Assembly: GCF_009649635.1 (NCBI RefSeq) | Contig: NZ_WJII01000001.1 | Coordinates: forward strand, 682,001 to 746,000 | Length of the DNA: 64,000 nt | Source: Microbacterium sp. SYP-A9085 | Lineage (GTDB): Bacteria; Actinomycetota; Actinomycetes; Actinomycetales; Microbacteriaceae | Direction: 5' to 3' | Part shown: positions 1 through 12,326 of the stretch, in pieces | How the letters are laid out: each line of letters opens with the position of its first letter | Numbering within the stretch: position 1 is the first letter of the stretch | Notes under the pieces: generated by a model | Database searches by the model: none | Seen by the model: only the letters and a program-made list of their open reading frames with translations | Told to the model about the DNA's origin: nothing | Program-made: the position numbers and the translations under genes

Positions 1-215
1 TGGATCATGAAGCCGGGGATGATGCGGTGGAAGACGACGTCCTTGTAGAGCGGACCGGATCCGGGCTGGCCGGTCTTCGGGTCGGTCCACTCGCCGCTGC
101 CGTCGGCGAGGCCGGTGAAGTTCGCGACGGTGCGCGGCGCGTGGTCGCCGAACAGGTTGACGACGATGTCGCCGTGGTTGGTGTGCAGCGTGGCGACAGC
201 GGTGGCATGGGGCAT
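1..215 (-). CDS. Peptidyl-prolyl cis-trans isomerase, cyclophilin type (3' end cut by window)
   Basis: Cyclophilins catalyse proline cis-trans isomerisation in protein folding. The 71 visible residues begin MPHATAVATLHTNHGDIVVN, a short actinobacterial cytosolic cyclophilin start with no signal peptide. They include the family segments APRTVANFTGLA and DVVFHRIIPGFMI, the latter holding the active-site FHR. The catalytic C-terminal half lies beyond the left edge. The start is the ATG at 215-213. The gene diverges from the membrane protein gene at 325, leaving about 110 bp for both promoters. Confidence 0.93.
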   Translation of the reverse strand, partial: MPHATAVATLHTNHGDIVVNLFGDHAPRTVANFTGLADGSGEWTDPKTGQPGSGPLYKDVVFHRIIPGFMI

Positions 216-324
216 GCGCCCATTCTTTCAGAGGAATCTCCCGATGTTCTGTACATCCCTTCCGTCTCGGAACGCGTCTGGCAAGATGAAGAGGCACACG
301 ACCCATCGATAGGGAGGGCATCCC

Positions 325-843
325 GTGAGCCTCAGCCGAAAGCGCAAGAAGGAACTCCGTAAGCTCCAGGAGCAGGCGAACCGGCTGTGGTCGTCGCAGC
401 AGGTGCTCGTGGGTGAGGCCGCCACGGTCGCCCGCGAGGCCGGTCGGCAGCTGGGCAACTACAACCGCGAGCACATAGCCCCGACGGTGCAGGCCGGGTA
501 CGAGAAGTATGCCGCCCCGTACGTCGCGAAGGGCATGAAGACCGCGCAGCACGTCCTCAGCGAACGGGTCGTGCCCGCGGCGGGTGCCGTGGTCGGCTCC
601 GCGATGTCGGTGTGGGATGCCGCGAACGACACGCGCTCGAAGATCGCGACCGGACGGGGACTGTCGGATGTTCAGGTCCTCAGCCGGGGCCGGGCGAAGA
701 AGGGGATGGGCGCCGGCGGCGTGATAGCGATCCTCTTCGGCGTCGCCGCGGCCGCCGGTGTGCTCTACGCGGCGTGGCAGACGCTGCGCGCGGACGACGA
801 ACTGTGGGTCGCGGACGACCCGATGCGCACGCCCGAGGCGTGA
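325..843 (+). CDS. Conserved hypothetical membrane-anchored protein
   Basis: This 172-residue protein of unknown function has a basic N-terminus (RKRKKELRKL). A long Ala/Val-rich region of probable helix covers residues 20-125, and one hydrophobic segment lies at about 129-152, followed by a short acidic tail. It looks like a single-pass protein with most of its mass on one side of the membrane. The GTG start at 325 is preceded by a clear AGGGAGG site at 311-317. Its stop overlaps the start of the deacylase gene (GTGA at 840-843), so the two are probably co-transcribed. I do not recognise a family. Confidence 0.85.
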   Translation: MSLSRKRKKELRKLQEQANRLWSSQQVLVGEAATVAREAGRQLGNYNREHIAPTVQAGYEKYAAPYVAKGMKTAQHVLSERVVPAAGAVVGSAMSVWDAANDTRSKIATGRGLSDVQVLSRGRAKKGMGAGGVIAILFGVAAAAGVLYAAWQTLRADDELWVADDPMRTPEA

Positions 844-1319
844 ACGCGCCCGAGACGGCCCGCGTGCGGGCCGCGGCATCGGCGCGCGGTCTGAAGATCG
901 AACTGCGCGAGCGCCCGGCCGCCCGGAGCCTGCCCGAAGCGGCGGCGCTGCTGGGGCTCACTCCGCCCGACATCCTGAAGTCGCTGGTCGTCAAGCGCAG
1001 CGATGATACGTTCCTGTTCGCGCTGATCCCGGGGGATCGCGCCATCTCGTGGCCGAAGCTCCGTGCCGTCGTCGGCGTGAACCGGCTCCGACTGCCCGAC
1101 CCGGCGGTGGCGTTCGAGGCGACCGGCTATGAGCGCGGCACCATAGTGCCCATCGGCAGTTCCCACGCCTGGCCGGTGTATGCCGATGGGAGGATCGCAG
1201 GTCGTCGCGTCGCGATGGGGGCGGGAGCGCACGGCTACAGCCTCTTCGTGGACGCGGATGACCTGATCGCCGCGTACGACGCGACGGTGGCGGACATCTC
1301 CCAGCCCCTGCCGGAGTGA
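840..1319 (+). CDS. YbaK/EbsC-family aminoacyl-tRNA deacylase-like protein
   Basis: The 159-residue product fits the YbaK/ProX editing-domain family, whose members hydrolyse mischarged aminoacyl-tRNAs in trans. Family features are the segment PPDILKSLVVKRSDDTFLFA, with the conserved lysine expected to be functional, and the late glycine-rich GAGAHGYSLFVD segment. The GTG start overlaps the upstream stop by four bases, which supports this start over longer in-frame extensions. The substrate (Cys-tRNA, Ala-tRNA or other) cannot be told from sequence alone. It converges on the NUDIX gene with a 9-bp gap. Confidence 0.85.
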   Translation: MNAPETARVRAAASARGLKIELRERPAARSLPEAAALLGLTPPDILKSLVVKRSDDTFLFALIPGDRAISWPKLRAVVGVNRLRLPDPAVAFEATGYERGTIVPIGSSHAWPVYADGRIAGRRVAMGAGAHGYSLFVDADDLIAAYDATVADISQPLPE

Positions 1320-1328
1320 CGCGCGGGG

Positions 1329-1754
1329 TCAGTATGAAGCGCCCGCCATCCGCAGGGCGATGTCGACGAGCCTGACCCGCTGCAGCCGGCGCACACTGCT
1401 CAGGCCGAACCACTCGGCCCGGTCGGTCGAGCCGTCGACCTCGTTGCGGAGCCGGCCGCCGATGATGCGTGCACGGTAGACGATCCGCAGGGTGTGCAGC
1501 GGGACGGCGGCGCCGGTGACCCGACGGCCGGGCGGGATGACGCGTGAGTGGATGCCGAGAAGGTCGCCGATCTCGACCCGATACCCGGTCTCTTCGCGCA
1601 CCTCGCGCCGCGCAGCATCCACCGGGTCCTCGCCGTCCTCGAGTCCGCCGCCGGGCATCGTCCAGGCGGGGCGACGTCCTTCGACCCAGTGGGACAGCAG
1701 GAGGCGGTCATCACCGTCGATGATGACCGCGTACGCCGCGACACGCAGGTCCAT
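1329..1754 (-). CDS. NUDIX hydrolase
   Basis: This 141-residue protein hydrolyses nucleoside-diphosphate-linked substrates, probably oxidised nucleotides or NDP-sugars. A full Nudix box lies at about residues 35-58 (GGGLEDGEDPVDAARREVRE followed by ETGY), with REVREE supplying the metal-binding glutamates. The N-terminal beta strand (LRVAAYAVIIDGDDRLLL) and hydrophobic C-terminus are standard for the fold. The ATG at 1754 follows GTGGGGGC. The exact substrate is not predictable. Confidence 0.93.
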   Translation of the reverse strand: MDLRVAAYAVIIDGDDRLLLSHWVEGRRPAWTMPGGGLEDGEDPVDAARREVREETGYRVEIGDLLGIHSRVIPPGRRVTGAAVPLHTLRIVYRARIIGGRLRNEVDGSTDRAEWFGLSSVRRLQRVRLVDIALRMAGASY

Positions 1755-1835
1755 GCCCCCACCCTAGGACGGTGTGCGGACAGCCCCTGTCCGCGTGTCG
1801 ACGGGCGTGACTAGAGTGCAGGGCAGGGGGTCGTC

Positions 1836-2462
1836 ATGGATCGCCGCGAGGATCGTCGTCGCACGGGCGAGCGTGCGCGCGACGCGGCGGCACCGGTGCG
1901 ACGCCTGTCCGCGCCGGTCGTGTGCTGGATCTTCGTGCTCGTGGCGATCGGCGTCGTGCAGGTCGTCCGGATGCAGTGGTTCGACGCGGGCGCGTTCGTC
2001 GTCGCGGCTGCGGGCGCCGTCCTCGTCGCGATCGGCCTGCTGCGTCGCCCCGTCGTCCGGCACATCGCACTGCCGTGGCTGGCGGGTGCGGCCGGGGTGG
2101 GGGCCGCGGGGCTGTGCTTCCTGCCGCGTCACGGCCTCGCTATGCAGGTGGCCGTCGCCGCGCTGGGCGTGCTGGGGGTCGTGCTCGCGTGGTCGACGGC
2201 GACGATCGCGCGGCCCGATGCTCCGACGGCGCTGAGCCGCGGCATCCTGCGTCTGGCTCTGACGTGGGCGGTGATCGTGGTCGCCGGATGCGTGTGGGAG
2301 CTGATCCAGTTCATCCTGGGGCTGGTCGAACCCGACGCGGCGTGGTTTTCGCTGAGCGACCTGCTCAACCCGGTCGTGGACGGTGTCCCCGGGCGGGTCG
2401 TGTTCATCGCACTGTGGGTCACCGGTGGCGTGTGGCTGCTGCGCAGAGGGGGGAAGCGATGA
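1836..2462 (+). CDS. Multi-pass membrane protein of unknown function
   Basis: The product is 208 residues. A charged N-terminus (RREDRRRTGERARD) precedes about six hydrophobic segments, near residues 26-45, 48-68, 74-95, 100-122, 140-165 and 185-203. No catalytic motif is visible. The start follows GCAGGGGGTCGTC, which gives a purine-rich ribosome site. The stop overlaps the start of the next small gene (ATGA at 2459-2462), so the two form a translationally coupled pair. I do not recognise the family. Confidence 0.8.
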   Translation: MDRREDRRRTGERARDAAAPVRRLSAPVVCWIFVLVAIGVVQVVRMQWFDAGAFVVAAAGAVLVAIGLLRRPVVRHIALPWLAGAAGVGAAGLCFLPRHGLAMQVAVAALGVLGVVLAWSTATIARPDAPTALSRGILRLALTWAVIVVAGCVWELIQFILGLVEPDAAWFSLSDLLNPVVDGVPGRVVFIALWVTGGVWLLRRGGKR

Positions 2463-2659
2463 TCGTCATCAGCGCCGGGGCGTTCCTCACCTGCGCCGCC
2501 GCCCTCGCCGTCGCCGGCTGGGTCATCGGCCGGCGGCACGCCGAGGCGTCTGTCACCGCGATGTTCGACCGGCTGATGTCCGAGGACGCCACCCGGATCG
2601 CGGTGATCGTCGTCTGGTGGTGGCTGGGCTGGCACTTCCTGGCCGGCCAGACGCTGTGA
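2459..2659 (+). CDS. Small membrane protein
   Basis: This 66-residue protein has two hydrophobic segments: residues 3-22 (VISAGAFLTCAAALAVAGWV) and a Trp-rich C-terminal one (IAVIVVWWWLGWHFLAG). Between them is a short charged stretch including RRHAEASVTAMFDRLMSED. The C-terminal segment resembles small actinobacterial membrane proteins that end in a WWWLGWHFL-type motif; I think they fall under a DUF such as DUF6186, but I am not certain. Its start overlaps the upstream stop, which suggests the two proteins act together. Confidence 0.75.
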   Translation: MIVISAGAFLTCAAALAVAGWVIGRRHAEASVTAMFDRLMSEDATRIAVIVVWWWLGWHFLAGQTL

Positions 2660-2687
2660 GCGCGGCGCTGCAGCAGTGCAAGGGGGG

Positions 2688-2760
2688 TGGAGCCTACCGG
2701 GTTCGAACCGGTGACCCCCTGCTTGCAAAGCAGGTGCTCTACCAACTGAGCTAAGGCCCC
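2688..2760 (-). tRNA. tRNA-Ala (anticodon TGC)
   Basis: Read on the minus strand, the 73 bases begin GGGGCCTTAGCTCAGTTGGT. The acceptor stem GGGGCCT/AGGCTCC pairs with one G-T. The anticodon loop TTTGCAA sits in a CCTGC/GCAGG stem and the T arm holds GGTTCGAACC. The discriminator is A at 2688 and no CCA is encoded. The gene lies 13 bp before the tRNA-Ile gene when read along the + strand; the pair near gyrA is usual in actinobacteria. Confidence 0.97.
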
Positions 2761-2773
2761 ATGCAAGAGTCGG

Positions 2774-2847
2774 TGGGGGTACCAGGACTTGAACCTGGGA
2801 CCTCTTCATTATCAGTGAAGCGCTCTAACCGCCTGAGCTATACCCCC
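2774..2847 (-). tRNA. tRNA-Ile (anticodon GAT)
   Basis: Read on the minus strand, the 74 bases begin GGGGGTATAGCTCAGGCGGT. The acceptor stem GGGGGTA/TACCCCC is fully paired. The anticodon loop CTGATAA sits in a CTTCA/TGAAG stem and the T arm holds GGTTCAAGTC. CCA is not encoded. GAT reads ATC and ATT codons, not ATA, which matters for the ATA codon anomaly reported in the findings. Confidence 0.97.
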
Positions 2848-2955
2848 GTGACGCGTGCGTCAACCTACAAGAGATTACCCGAAACGGCCTGATTTTCCGA
2901 ATCGGTGAGGCTTCGCTTGCTTGCCCTGAGGCGCCGCAGTTGCTTCACTGAAGGC

Positions 2956-3678
2956 GTGATTCCATCGCCTTCCGCACACGCCGAGGAGCCGCACCTCGAG
3001 CGGCTCGGCGTTCGCTTGAACTGGCTGCGCGCCGGTGTCCTGGGCGCGAACGACGGCATCGTCTCGGTCGCCGCCGTCGTCGTCGGCGTGGCCGCCGCGA
3101 CCGCCGACCTCGGCGCCATCTTCACCGCCGGCATGGCCGCGCTCGTCGGCGGGGCGGTGTCGATGGCGCTCGGGGAGTACGTCTCGGTGAGCAGTCAGCG
3201 CGATACCGAGCGCGCCCTGATCGAGAAGGAGCGGCGCGAGCTCGCCGAGATGCCCGACGAGGAGCTCGACGAGCTCACCTCCCTGTATCAGGACCGCGGG
3301 CTCACTCCGGAGACCGCTCGCAAGGTGGCCGAGGAGCTGACGGCCCACGACGCGCTGGCCGCCCACCTCGAGGTCGAGCTGCACATCGACCAGGACGACC
3401 TCGTCAACCCCTGGCACGCGGCGTTCTCGTCCGCGGTGTCGTTCACGGTCGGCGCGATCCTGCCGATGCTCGCGATCATGCTCGCCCCGCCTCCGGTCCG
3501 CATCCCGGTGACGTTCGTCGCCGTCCTGGTGGCCCTCGCAGGTACCGGCAGCGTCTCCGCGCAGCTCGGCGGAGCGTCGAAGCCGCGCGCGATAGCCCGC
3601 CTCGTGGTCGGCGGCGCACTCGCTCTCGCCGCGACGTTCCTGATCGGGATGCTGCTGGGCACCACCGGTATCGCCTGA
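2956..3678 (+). CDS. VIT1/CCC1-family transporter (probable Fe2+/Mn2+ transport)
   Basis: The 240-residue product matches the VIT family of membrane transporters that move ferrous iron or manganese. Signature segments are LRAGVLGANDGIVSVAAVVV at the first membrane helix and GGAVSMALGEYVSVSSQRDT at the second. These are followed by a Glu-rich cytoplasmic segment (about residues 70-140) and three more hydrophobic helices. The GTG at 2956 follows AAGG and fits the usual length better than the upstream in-frame ATG at 2905. The gene lies between the tRNA pair and the gyrA operon, in the opposite direction to both. Confidence 0.9.
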   Translation: MIPSPSAHAEEPHLERLGVRLNWLRAGVLGANDGIVSVAAVVVGVAAATADLGAIFTAGMAALVGGAVSMALGEYVSVSSQRDTERALIEKERRELAEMPDEELDELTSLYQDRGLTPETARKVAEELTAHDALAAHLEVELHIDQDDLVNPWHAAFSSAVSFTVGAILPMLAIMLAPPPVRIPVTFVAVLVALAGTGSVSAQLGGASKPRAIARLVVGGALALAATFLIGMLLGTTGIA

Positions 3679-3691
3679 CCCCACTCCACCC

Positions 3692-3760
3692 GCGAGAGTG
3701 CATCTGGCGGACGAGGATGCGGCAAACTACCGCTCTCTCGTCCGTCAGATGCACTCTCGC
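3692..3760. terminator. Long hairpin between convergent genes (probable bidirectional terminator)
   Basis: Two 24-base arms at 3692-3715 and 3737-3760 are inverted copies with a single mismatch that can still pair G-T; the loop is 21 bases. The arms contain GAGAGTGCATCTGGCGGACG. The hairpin sits between the convergent VIT gene and the gyrA-DUF3566 operon. There is no U-tract, as is common in high-GC organisms. It could also be a dispersed palindromic repeat. Confidence 0.65.
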
Positions 3761-3806
3761 CGATCTGACGGCGGGACGACGTACGCGCCGCCGCGCGAGG
3801 GGCGGG

Positions 3807-4207
3807 TCAGTTCGAGGTGAAGCCGATCAGGAGTCCGCCGGTCACCTTGACGGCCAGGTTGTAGAGCCCGGCGACGACGGCGCCGAGCACGGTGACCACG
3901 ATCAGGTTCAGGATCGCGATGATCGCCGCCATCGCCATCACCTGCGGCAGGCCGATGATCGAGGACAGTGCGCCGCTGCCTCCGGAGATGCTCTGGAATA
4001 GGTCGTCGGCCTTCGCGATCAGTCCGGTGGCCGAGACCACCATGTAGACGAGGAAGAAGGCCACGATGGTGACGACGGCCAGCGCGACGGCGGCCAGGAA
4101 GGAGAGCTTCACGGCCGACCAGAAGTCGACGTAGACCAGCCTCAGGCGCACCTGCTTGGCGCTGGTCTTGTGGCTCGACTTCTTGGCCAGCCTGTCGGCA
4201 ACAGTGC

Positions 4208-4211
<4 letters not shown>
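3807..4211 (-). CDS. DUF3566 membrane protein
   Basis: This 134-residue protein has a basic N-terminus ([20 protein letters not shown]) and two long hydrophobic segments, near residues 33-62 and 88-115, with a glycine/serine-rich loop between them. This is the small actinobacterial DUF3566 protein usually encoded straight after gyrA. Its start overlaps the gyrA stop (ATGA at 4208-4211), so translation is coupled. The molecular role is unknown; a link to cell envelope or division has been discussed for relatives. Confidence 0.9.
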
Positions 4212-6778
<2,567 letters not shown>

Positions 6779-6844
6779 GTGTGTTGTTCTCTCTGTATTG
6801 CGCTTGCTCTCGCGCTGCGCGCTCGCTCAGCGGGCGGCGCGGCG

Positions 6845-9016
<2,172 letters not shown>

Positions 9017-9511
9017 TCAGCCGTAGGTATCGCGCGGGCCGCGCCCTGGAACGGCTCTGGGACCCCATTTCCACGAGGGGACGTCCGGCCCGATGAATCG
9101 GATGCCGGCGACGCCGGCATCCGGGTACCGCCGCACTATCTCGGTGAGGATGTGCGCACGCATCAGCTGGAGCTGCTTGGCCCATGCCGTGGAGTCGCAC
9201 TGGACCGTCAGCAGGCCGTCCGACAGCGCGACCGGGCGGGTGTGTCCGGCGGTCTCCATTCCGGCGACATCCGCCCACTGCCGCACGAGGTCCGCGCGGG
9301 CCAGTGACGAGTCCCAGCCGGACTCGTGGGTGAACGCCTGCAGCACATCGGCGACCCCGCGCGGGTCGCGGCCGGACGTGAACGGCTGGTTCTCGTCGTC
9401 GGCCGCATCCCGGCGCCGACGGCGGCGCTTGGCGCGCGGCGAGGGTTCCAGGCCGCGCAACCGCAGGTAGGTCGCTATCGTCTCGGGGACGGCATCCGGC
9501 TCATCCGACAT
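9017..9511 (-). CDS. dciA: DciA-type helicase loader/regulator (DUF721)
   Basis: The 164-residue product is a DUF721 protein. DciA is the ancestral helicase-loading factor of bacteria that lack DnaC or DnaI, and it acts on DnaB. The N-terminus holds a basic patch (RAKRRRRRRDAADDEN). The conserved domain, about residues 50-145, includes WADVAGMETAGHTRPVALSD and the DSTAWAKQLQLM helix near its end. It starts inside the end of recF (11-bp overlap), as in other actinobacteria. dnaB is not nearby but lies at 54.7 kb. Confidence 0.9.
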   Translation of the reverse strand: MSDEPDAVPETIATYLRLRGLEPSPRAKRRRRRRDAADDENQPFTSGRDPRGVADVLQAFTHESGWDSSLARADLVRQWADVAGMETAGHTRPVALSDGLLTVQCDSTAWAKQLQLMRAHILTEIVRRYPDAGVAGIRFIGPDVPSWKWGPRAVPGRGPRDTYG

Positions 9512-10682
9512 CGGCGGCCTCCGGCGCGGGTGCGGGGTCGACGCCGACGATCGAGCCGGCCTCGACGCGGACGACGTGCGCGCGCAGCGTGTCCGGGACG
9601 TCGGGCTCGACCGCGGCCGTCACAATCACCTGCTCGAAGTCGCCGACGAGACGGGCCAGGCGCTCGCGGCGGTCGGCGTCGAGCTCGGCGAACACGTCGT
9701 CGAGGATGAGAACGGGATCCCCGAGCTGGGACTCGAGCCGCAGCAGGTCGGCCGATGCCAGGCGCAGCCCGAGCGCGACCGACCAGGACTCGCCGTGCGA
9801 CGCATAGCCGCGCACGGGCAGACCGCGCACGCGCAGGACGAGGTCGTCGCGGTGCGGGCCGACCAGGGTGAGCCCGCGGTCGAGCTCCGCCGGGCGCTTG
9901 ACCGTCAGTGCCGCGCGGAAGAGATCGTCAATGTCCCCGCCGGAGGCGGACCCTTCGCCGTCGTCGCCGTCCTCAGGGTCGGCACCGCGCACCGAGAGCG
10001 CCCAGTCCAGCTGCGGCGCGTGGTCGGCGCCGGCGATAACGGCATACGAGCGCGCCATCGGCTCGGCGAGCTCGGCGGTCAGCGCCATCCTCGCCCGGAT
10101 GACCTGGGATCCGAGCGTGACGAGCTTGTCGTCCCAGACGTCCAGGGTGGAGAGCTGGTCACCGCGGATGCCGCGCGCCCGCGCCGACTTCAGGAGCGCG
10201 TTGCGCTGGCGCAGCACGCGGTCGTAGTCGGCGAGGACCCCGGCGAGCCGCGGCGTGCGCTGGATGAGCAGCTGGTCGACGAAACGGCGCCGGGAGGACG
10301 GATCGCCGCGGACGATCTGCAGGTCTTCGGGCGCGAACAGCACCACGTGGGCGTAGCGCGGCAGCTCGGTGGGCTTGACCGGCGAGCCGTTCACGCGCGC
10401 CTTGTTCGAGCCCTGCCTGTTGATCTGCACCTCGAGGAGGACCTGCCGCCGGCCGTGCGCGAGTCGCGCCCGCACTATCGCCGCGTCGGCGCCGTACCGC
10501 ACCATTGGCGCATCGGTCGAGACGCGGTGCGATCCGAGGGTGGCGAAGTACCCGATCGCCTCGGCGAGGTTCGTCTTGCCCTGGCCGTTGCGTCCGACGA
10601 AGAGATTGGGGCCGGCATCCAGCGTCACGTCGGCGGCCGCATAGTTGCGGAAATCCACCAGGCTGAGCTGCTCGACGATCAC
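9501..10682 (-). CDS. recF: DNA replication/repair protein RecF
   Basis: RecF is an SMC-like ATPase that loads RecA at single-strand gaps together with RecO and RecR. The 393 residues start MIVEQLSLVDFRNYAAADVT, typical of RecF. Walker A (GRNGQGKTN) lies at about residues 30-38. The late segments ASHGESWSVALGLRLASADL and VLILDDVFAELD supply the ABC signature and Walker B. It lies 45 bp after dnaN and overlaps dciA, so the three are likely an operon. Confidence 0.97.
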   Translation of the reverse strand: MIVEQLSLVDFRNYAAADVTLDAGPNLFVGRNGQGKTNLAEAIGYFATLGSHRVSTDAPMVRYGADAAIVRARLAHGRRQVLLEVQINRQGSNKARVNGSPVKPTELPRYAHVVLFAPEDLQIVRGDPSSRRRFVDQLLIQRTPRLAGVLADYDRVLRQRNALLKSARARGIRGDQLSTLDVWDDKLVTLGSQVIRARMALTAELAEPMARSYAVIAGADHAPQLDWALSVRGADPEDGDDGEGSASGGDIDDLFRAALTVKRPAELDRGLTLVGPHRDDLVLRVRGLPVRGYASHGESWSVALGLRLASADLLRLESQLGDPVLILDDVFAELDADRRERLARLVGDFEQVIVTAAVEPDVPDTLRAHVVRVEAGSIVGVDPAPAPEAADVG

Positions 10683-10727
10683 CGGATCAAGCCTACCGAC
10701 GTCCCCTCGGCCGGAGATCGGGCGGGA

Positions 10728-11876
10728 TCAGCGCAGCAGGAGGTTCGGCTGGAGCAGGTAGCGGAACGTGTCCTCCCCGCCCTTCTCCACGGACGTCTGC
10801 GGAGTGACCAGCACGGGGCTCAGCTTGTTCTGGTTCTCGCTTGACGTGAAGGTGATGCGGGCGAATTCGCTGCGCACCGCGCCGAGCGCCTCCAGCAGGT
10901 ACTGCGGGTTGAGCCCGAGGGTGACGTCCTCACCGATGAGGGTGGCGTCCACGGACTCGTTCGCGCGCGCCTGCTCGGTGCCCGACGCGTCCATCGACAC
11001 GCTGTCCGGCGTGAACGTGAACCGCAGCGGCGCCGACCGGTCGAGCACGAGGGACACGCGGCGGACGGCCTCGGCCAGGTCGGCGGTGTTGACGACGGCG
11101 TGGTGCTCGGTCTGCTCGGGGAACAGCCGTCGCACGGGCGGGAAGTTGCCTTTGATCAGCAGCGATGTCACGGTCTTGTTGCCCGAGGTGAAAGCGATGA
11201 TTTCGCGGTCGCCGGACCCGGAGAACGAGATCGAGATCTCGCCGCCGTGCGAGAACGTCTTGCCGACCTCGGTGAGGGTCCGCGCGGGGACCAGTGCCGA
11301 CATCCCCTCGTCGGCGGCTGCCGAGCCGCCGTCCCACGGGATGTCGCGCAGCGCGACACGGTACCGGTCGGTGGCGACCAGGCTCAGTTGAGTGCCGCTG
11401 ACCTCGAGCTGCACGCCGGTCAGCACCGGAGTGACGTCGTCGCGGGATGCCGCGAACGCGACCTGCGCGATGGCGGTGGCGAAATCCTCGGCCGGCACGA
11501 GGCCCGAGTCGCCGCTGACCTCGGGGATGGCCGGGTATTCCTGCACCGGCATCGAGGCGAGCATGAACCGGGCCGAACCGCAGGTGAGTGCTATGCCGTC
11601 GTCGTCGAGCTCCATCTGGATCGGCGCGTTGGGCAGCCGGCTGGCGATCTCGGAGAGCAGTCGGCCGTGTACGAGGATCGTCCCCGGCTCGTCGACGCTG
11701 GCCTCGATCGTGGTACGGGCGGATGCCTCGTAGTCGAACGCCGACAGGGAGAGTCCGTTCTCTCCGGCCTCGATCAGCACACCCGCCAGGATCGGCTGCG
11801 GATTGCGCTGCGGGAGGAGCTTGACGACGAACGAGACGGCTTCGCTGAAGACATCGCGACCTACGTGGAACTTCAC
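10728..11876 (-). CDS. dnaN: DNA polymerase III beta sliding clamp
   Basis: DnaN is the ring clamp that tethers DNA polymerases to the template. The 382 residues show the three-domain clamp pattern from MKFHVGRDVFSEAVSFVVKL to the C-terminal strand FRYLLQPNLLLR, with domain-joining segments such as PVLTGVQLEVSGTQLSLVAT. The GTG start at 11876 has GGGAG six bases upstream. It is the first gene leftward from oriC. Confidence 0.97.
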   Translation of the reverse strand: MKFHVGRDVFSEAVSFVVKLLPQRNPQPILAGVLIEAGENGLSLSAFDYEASARTTIEASVDEPGTILVHGRLLSEIASRLPNAPIQMELDDDGIALTCGSARFMLASMPVQEYPAIPEVSGDSGLVPAEDFATAIAQVAFAASRDDVTPVLTGVQLEVSGTQLSLVATDRYRVALRDIPWDGGSAAADEGMSALVPARTLTEVGKTFSHGGEISISFSGSGDREIIAFTSGNKTVTSLLIKGNFPPVRRLFPEQTEHHAVVNTADLAEAVRRVSLVLDRSAPLRFTFTPDSVSMDASGTEQARANESVDATLIGEDVTLGLNPQYLLEALGAVRSEFARITFTSSENQNKLSPVLVTPQTSVEKGGEDTFRYLLQPNLLLR

Positions 11877-12043
11877 TTGCGCTCCCTTGAGATGGGCGTG
11901 GGCTTTCTCATGCTAGTGCCAGGCTCGTCAGCAATGCCGATGCTCTCGTGTGTTGGAGCCATCCCGGCCCTCGGCGCAGGGATGGTGATCGGATCGGGCC
12001 TTCATCGTTAAGTCTTCGTCATGGTGTTAACAGCTGTGGGAAC

Positions 12044-12052
12044 TGTGGATAA
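12044..12052 (-). promoter_or_regulatory. DnaA box (perfect TTATCCACA)
   Basis: TGTGGATAA on the + strand is the exact reverse complement of TTATCCACA. It directly abuts the weaker box TGTGGGAAC at 12035-12043. Confidence 0.9.
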
Positions 12053-12221
12053 CTCCGTGGATCCGTAGCGGCCGTAGGGAACTACACCGCTGTGAGATGT
12101 GGACGTCCTGCGGAAACGCGAAAACTCGGGGTGTGCGGACGATGGGCGTACATTCCTGTTCTCCACAGGAGGGCCTCGATCACCCACAGGGAATGACAGC
12201 CGGCAACGTGTTCTCCACAAG

Positions 12222-12230
12222 TTATCCACA
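12222..12230 (+). promoter_or_regulatory. DnaA box (perfect TTATCCACA)
   Basis: A perfect box with TTCTCCACA two bases upstream and an inverted TGTGGGAAA directly downstream, which makes a tight three-box group. Confidence 0.9.
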
Positions 12231-12326
12231 TGTGGGAAACGCGTATTTTGGCCACGCCGAGCACGGTTGTCAATACCGGAAATGCGACGATCTCACCCGA
12301 AGGGGTGGTCTGGCGCTGTCGGGCGG

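Larger units (their letters stand above)
11877..12326. other. oriC: Chromosomal replication origin oriC (dnaN-dnaA spacer)
   Basis: The 450-bp spacer between dnaN and dnaA carries at least seven DnaA-box-like nonamers. They are TGTGGGAAC 12035-12043, TGTGGATAA 12044-12052 (perfect, reversed), TTCTCCACA 12159-12167, TCACCCACA 12180-12188, TTCTCCACA 12211-12219, TTATCCACA 12222-12230 (perfect) and TGTGGGAAA 12231-12239. Left-side boxes point one way and most right-side boxes the other. The spacer is A+T-richer than its surroundings (for example GAAACGCGTATTTTGGCC near 12236). Gene orientation switches close by, as expected of an origin. Confidence 0.93.
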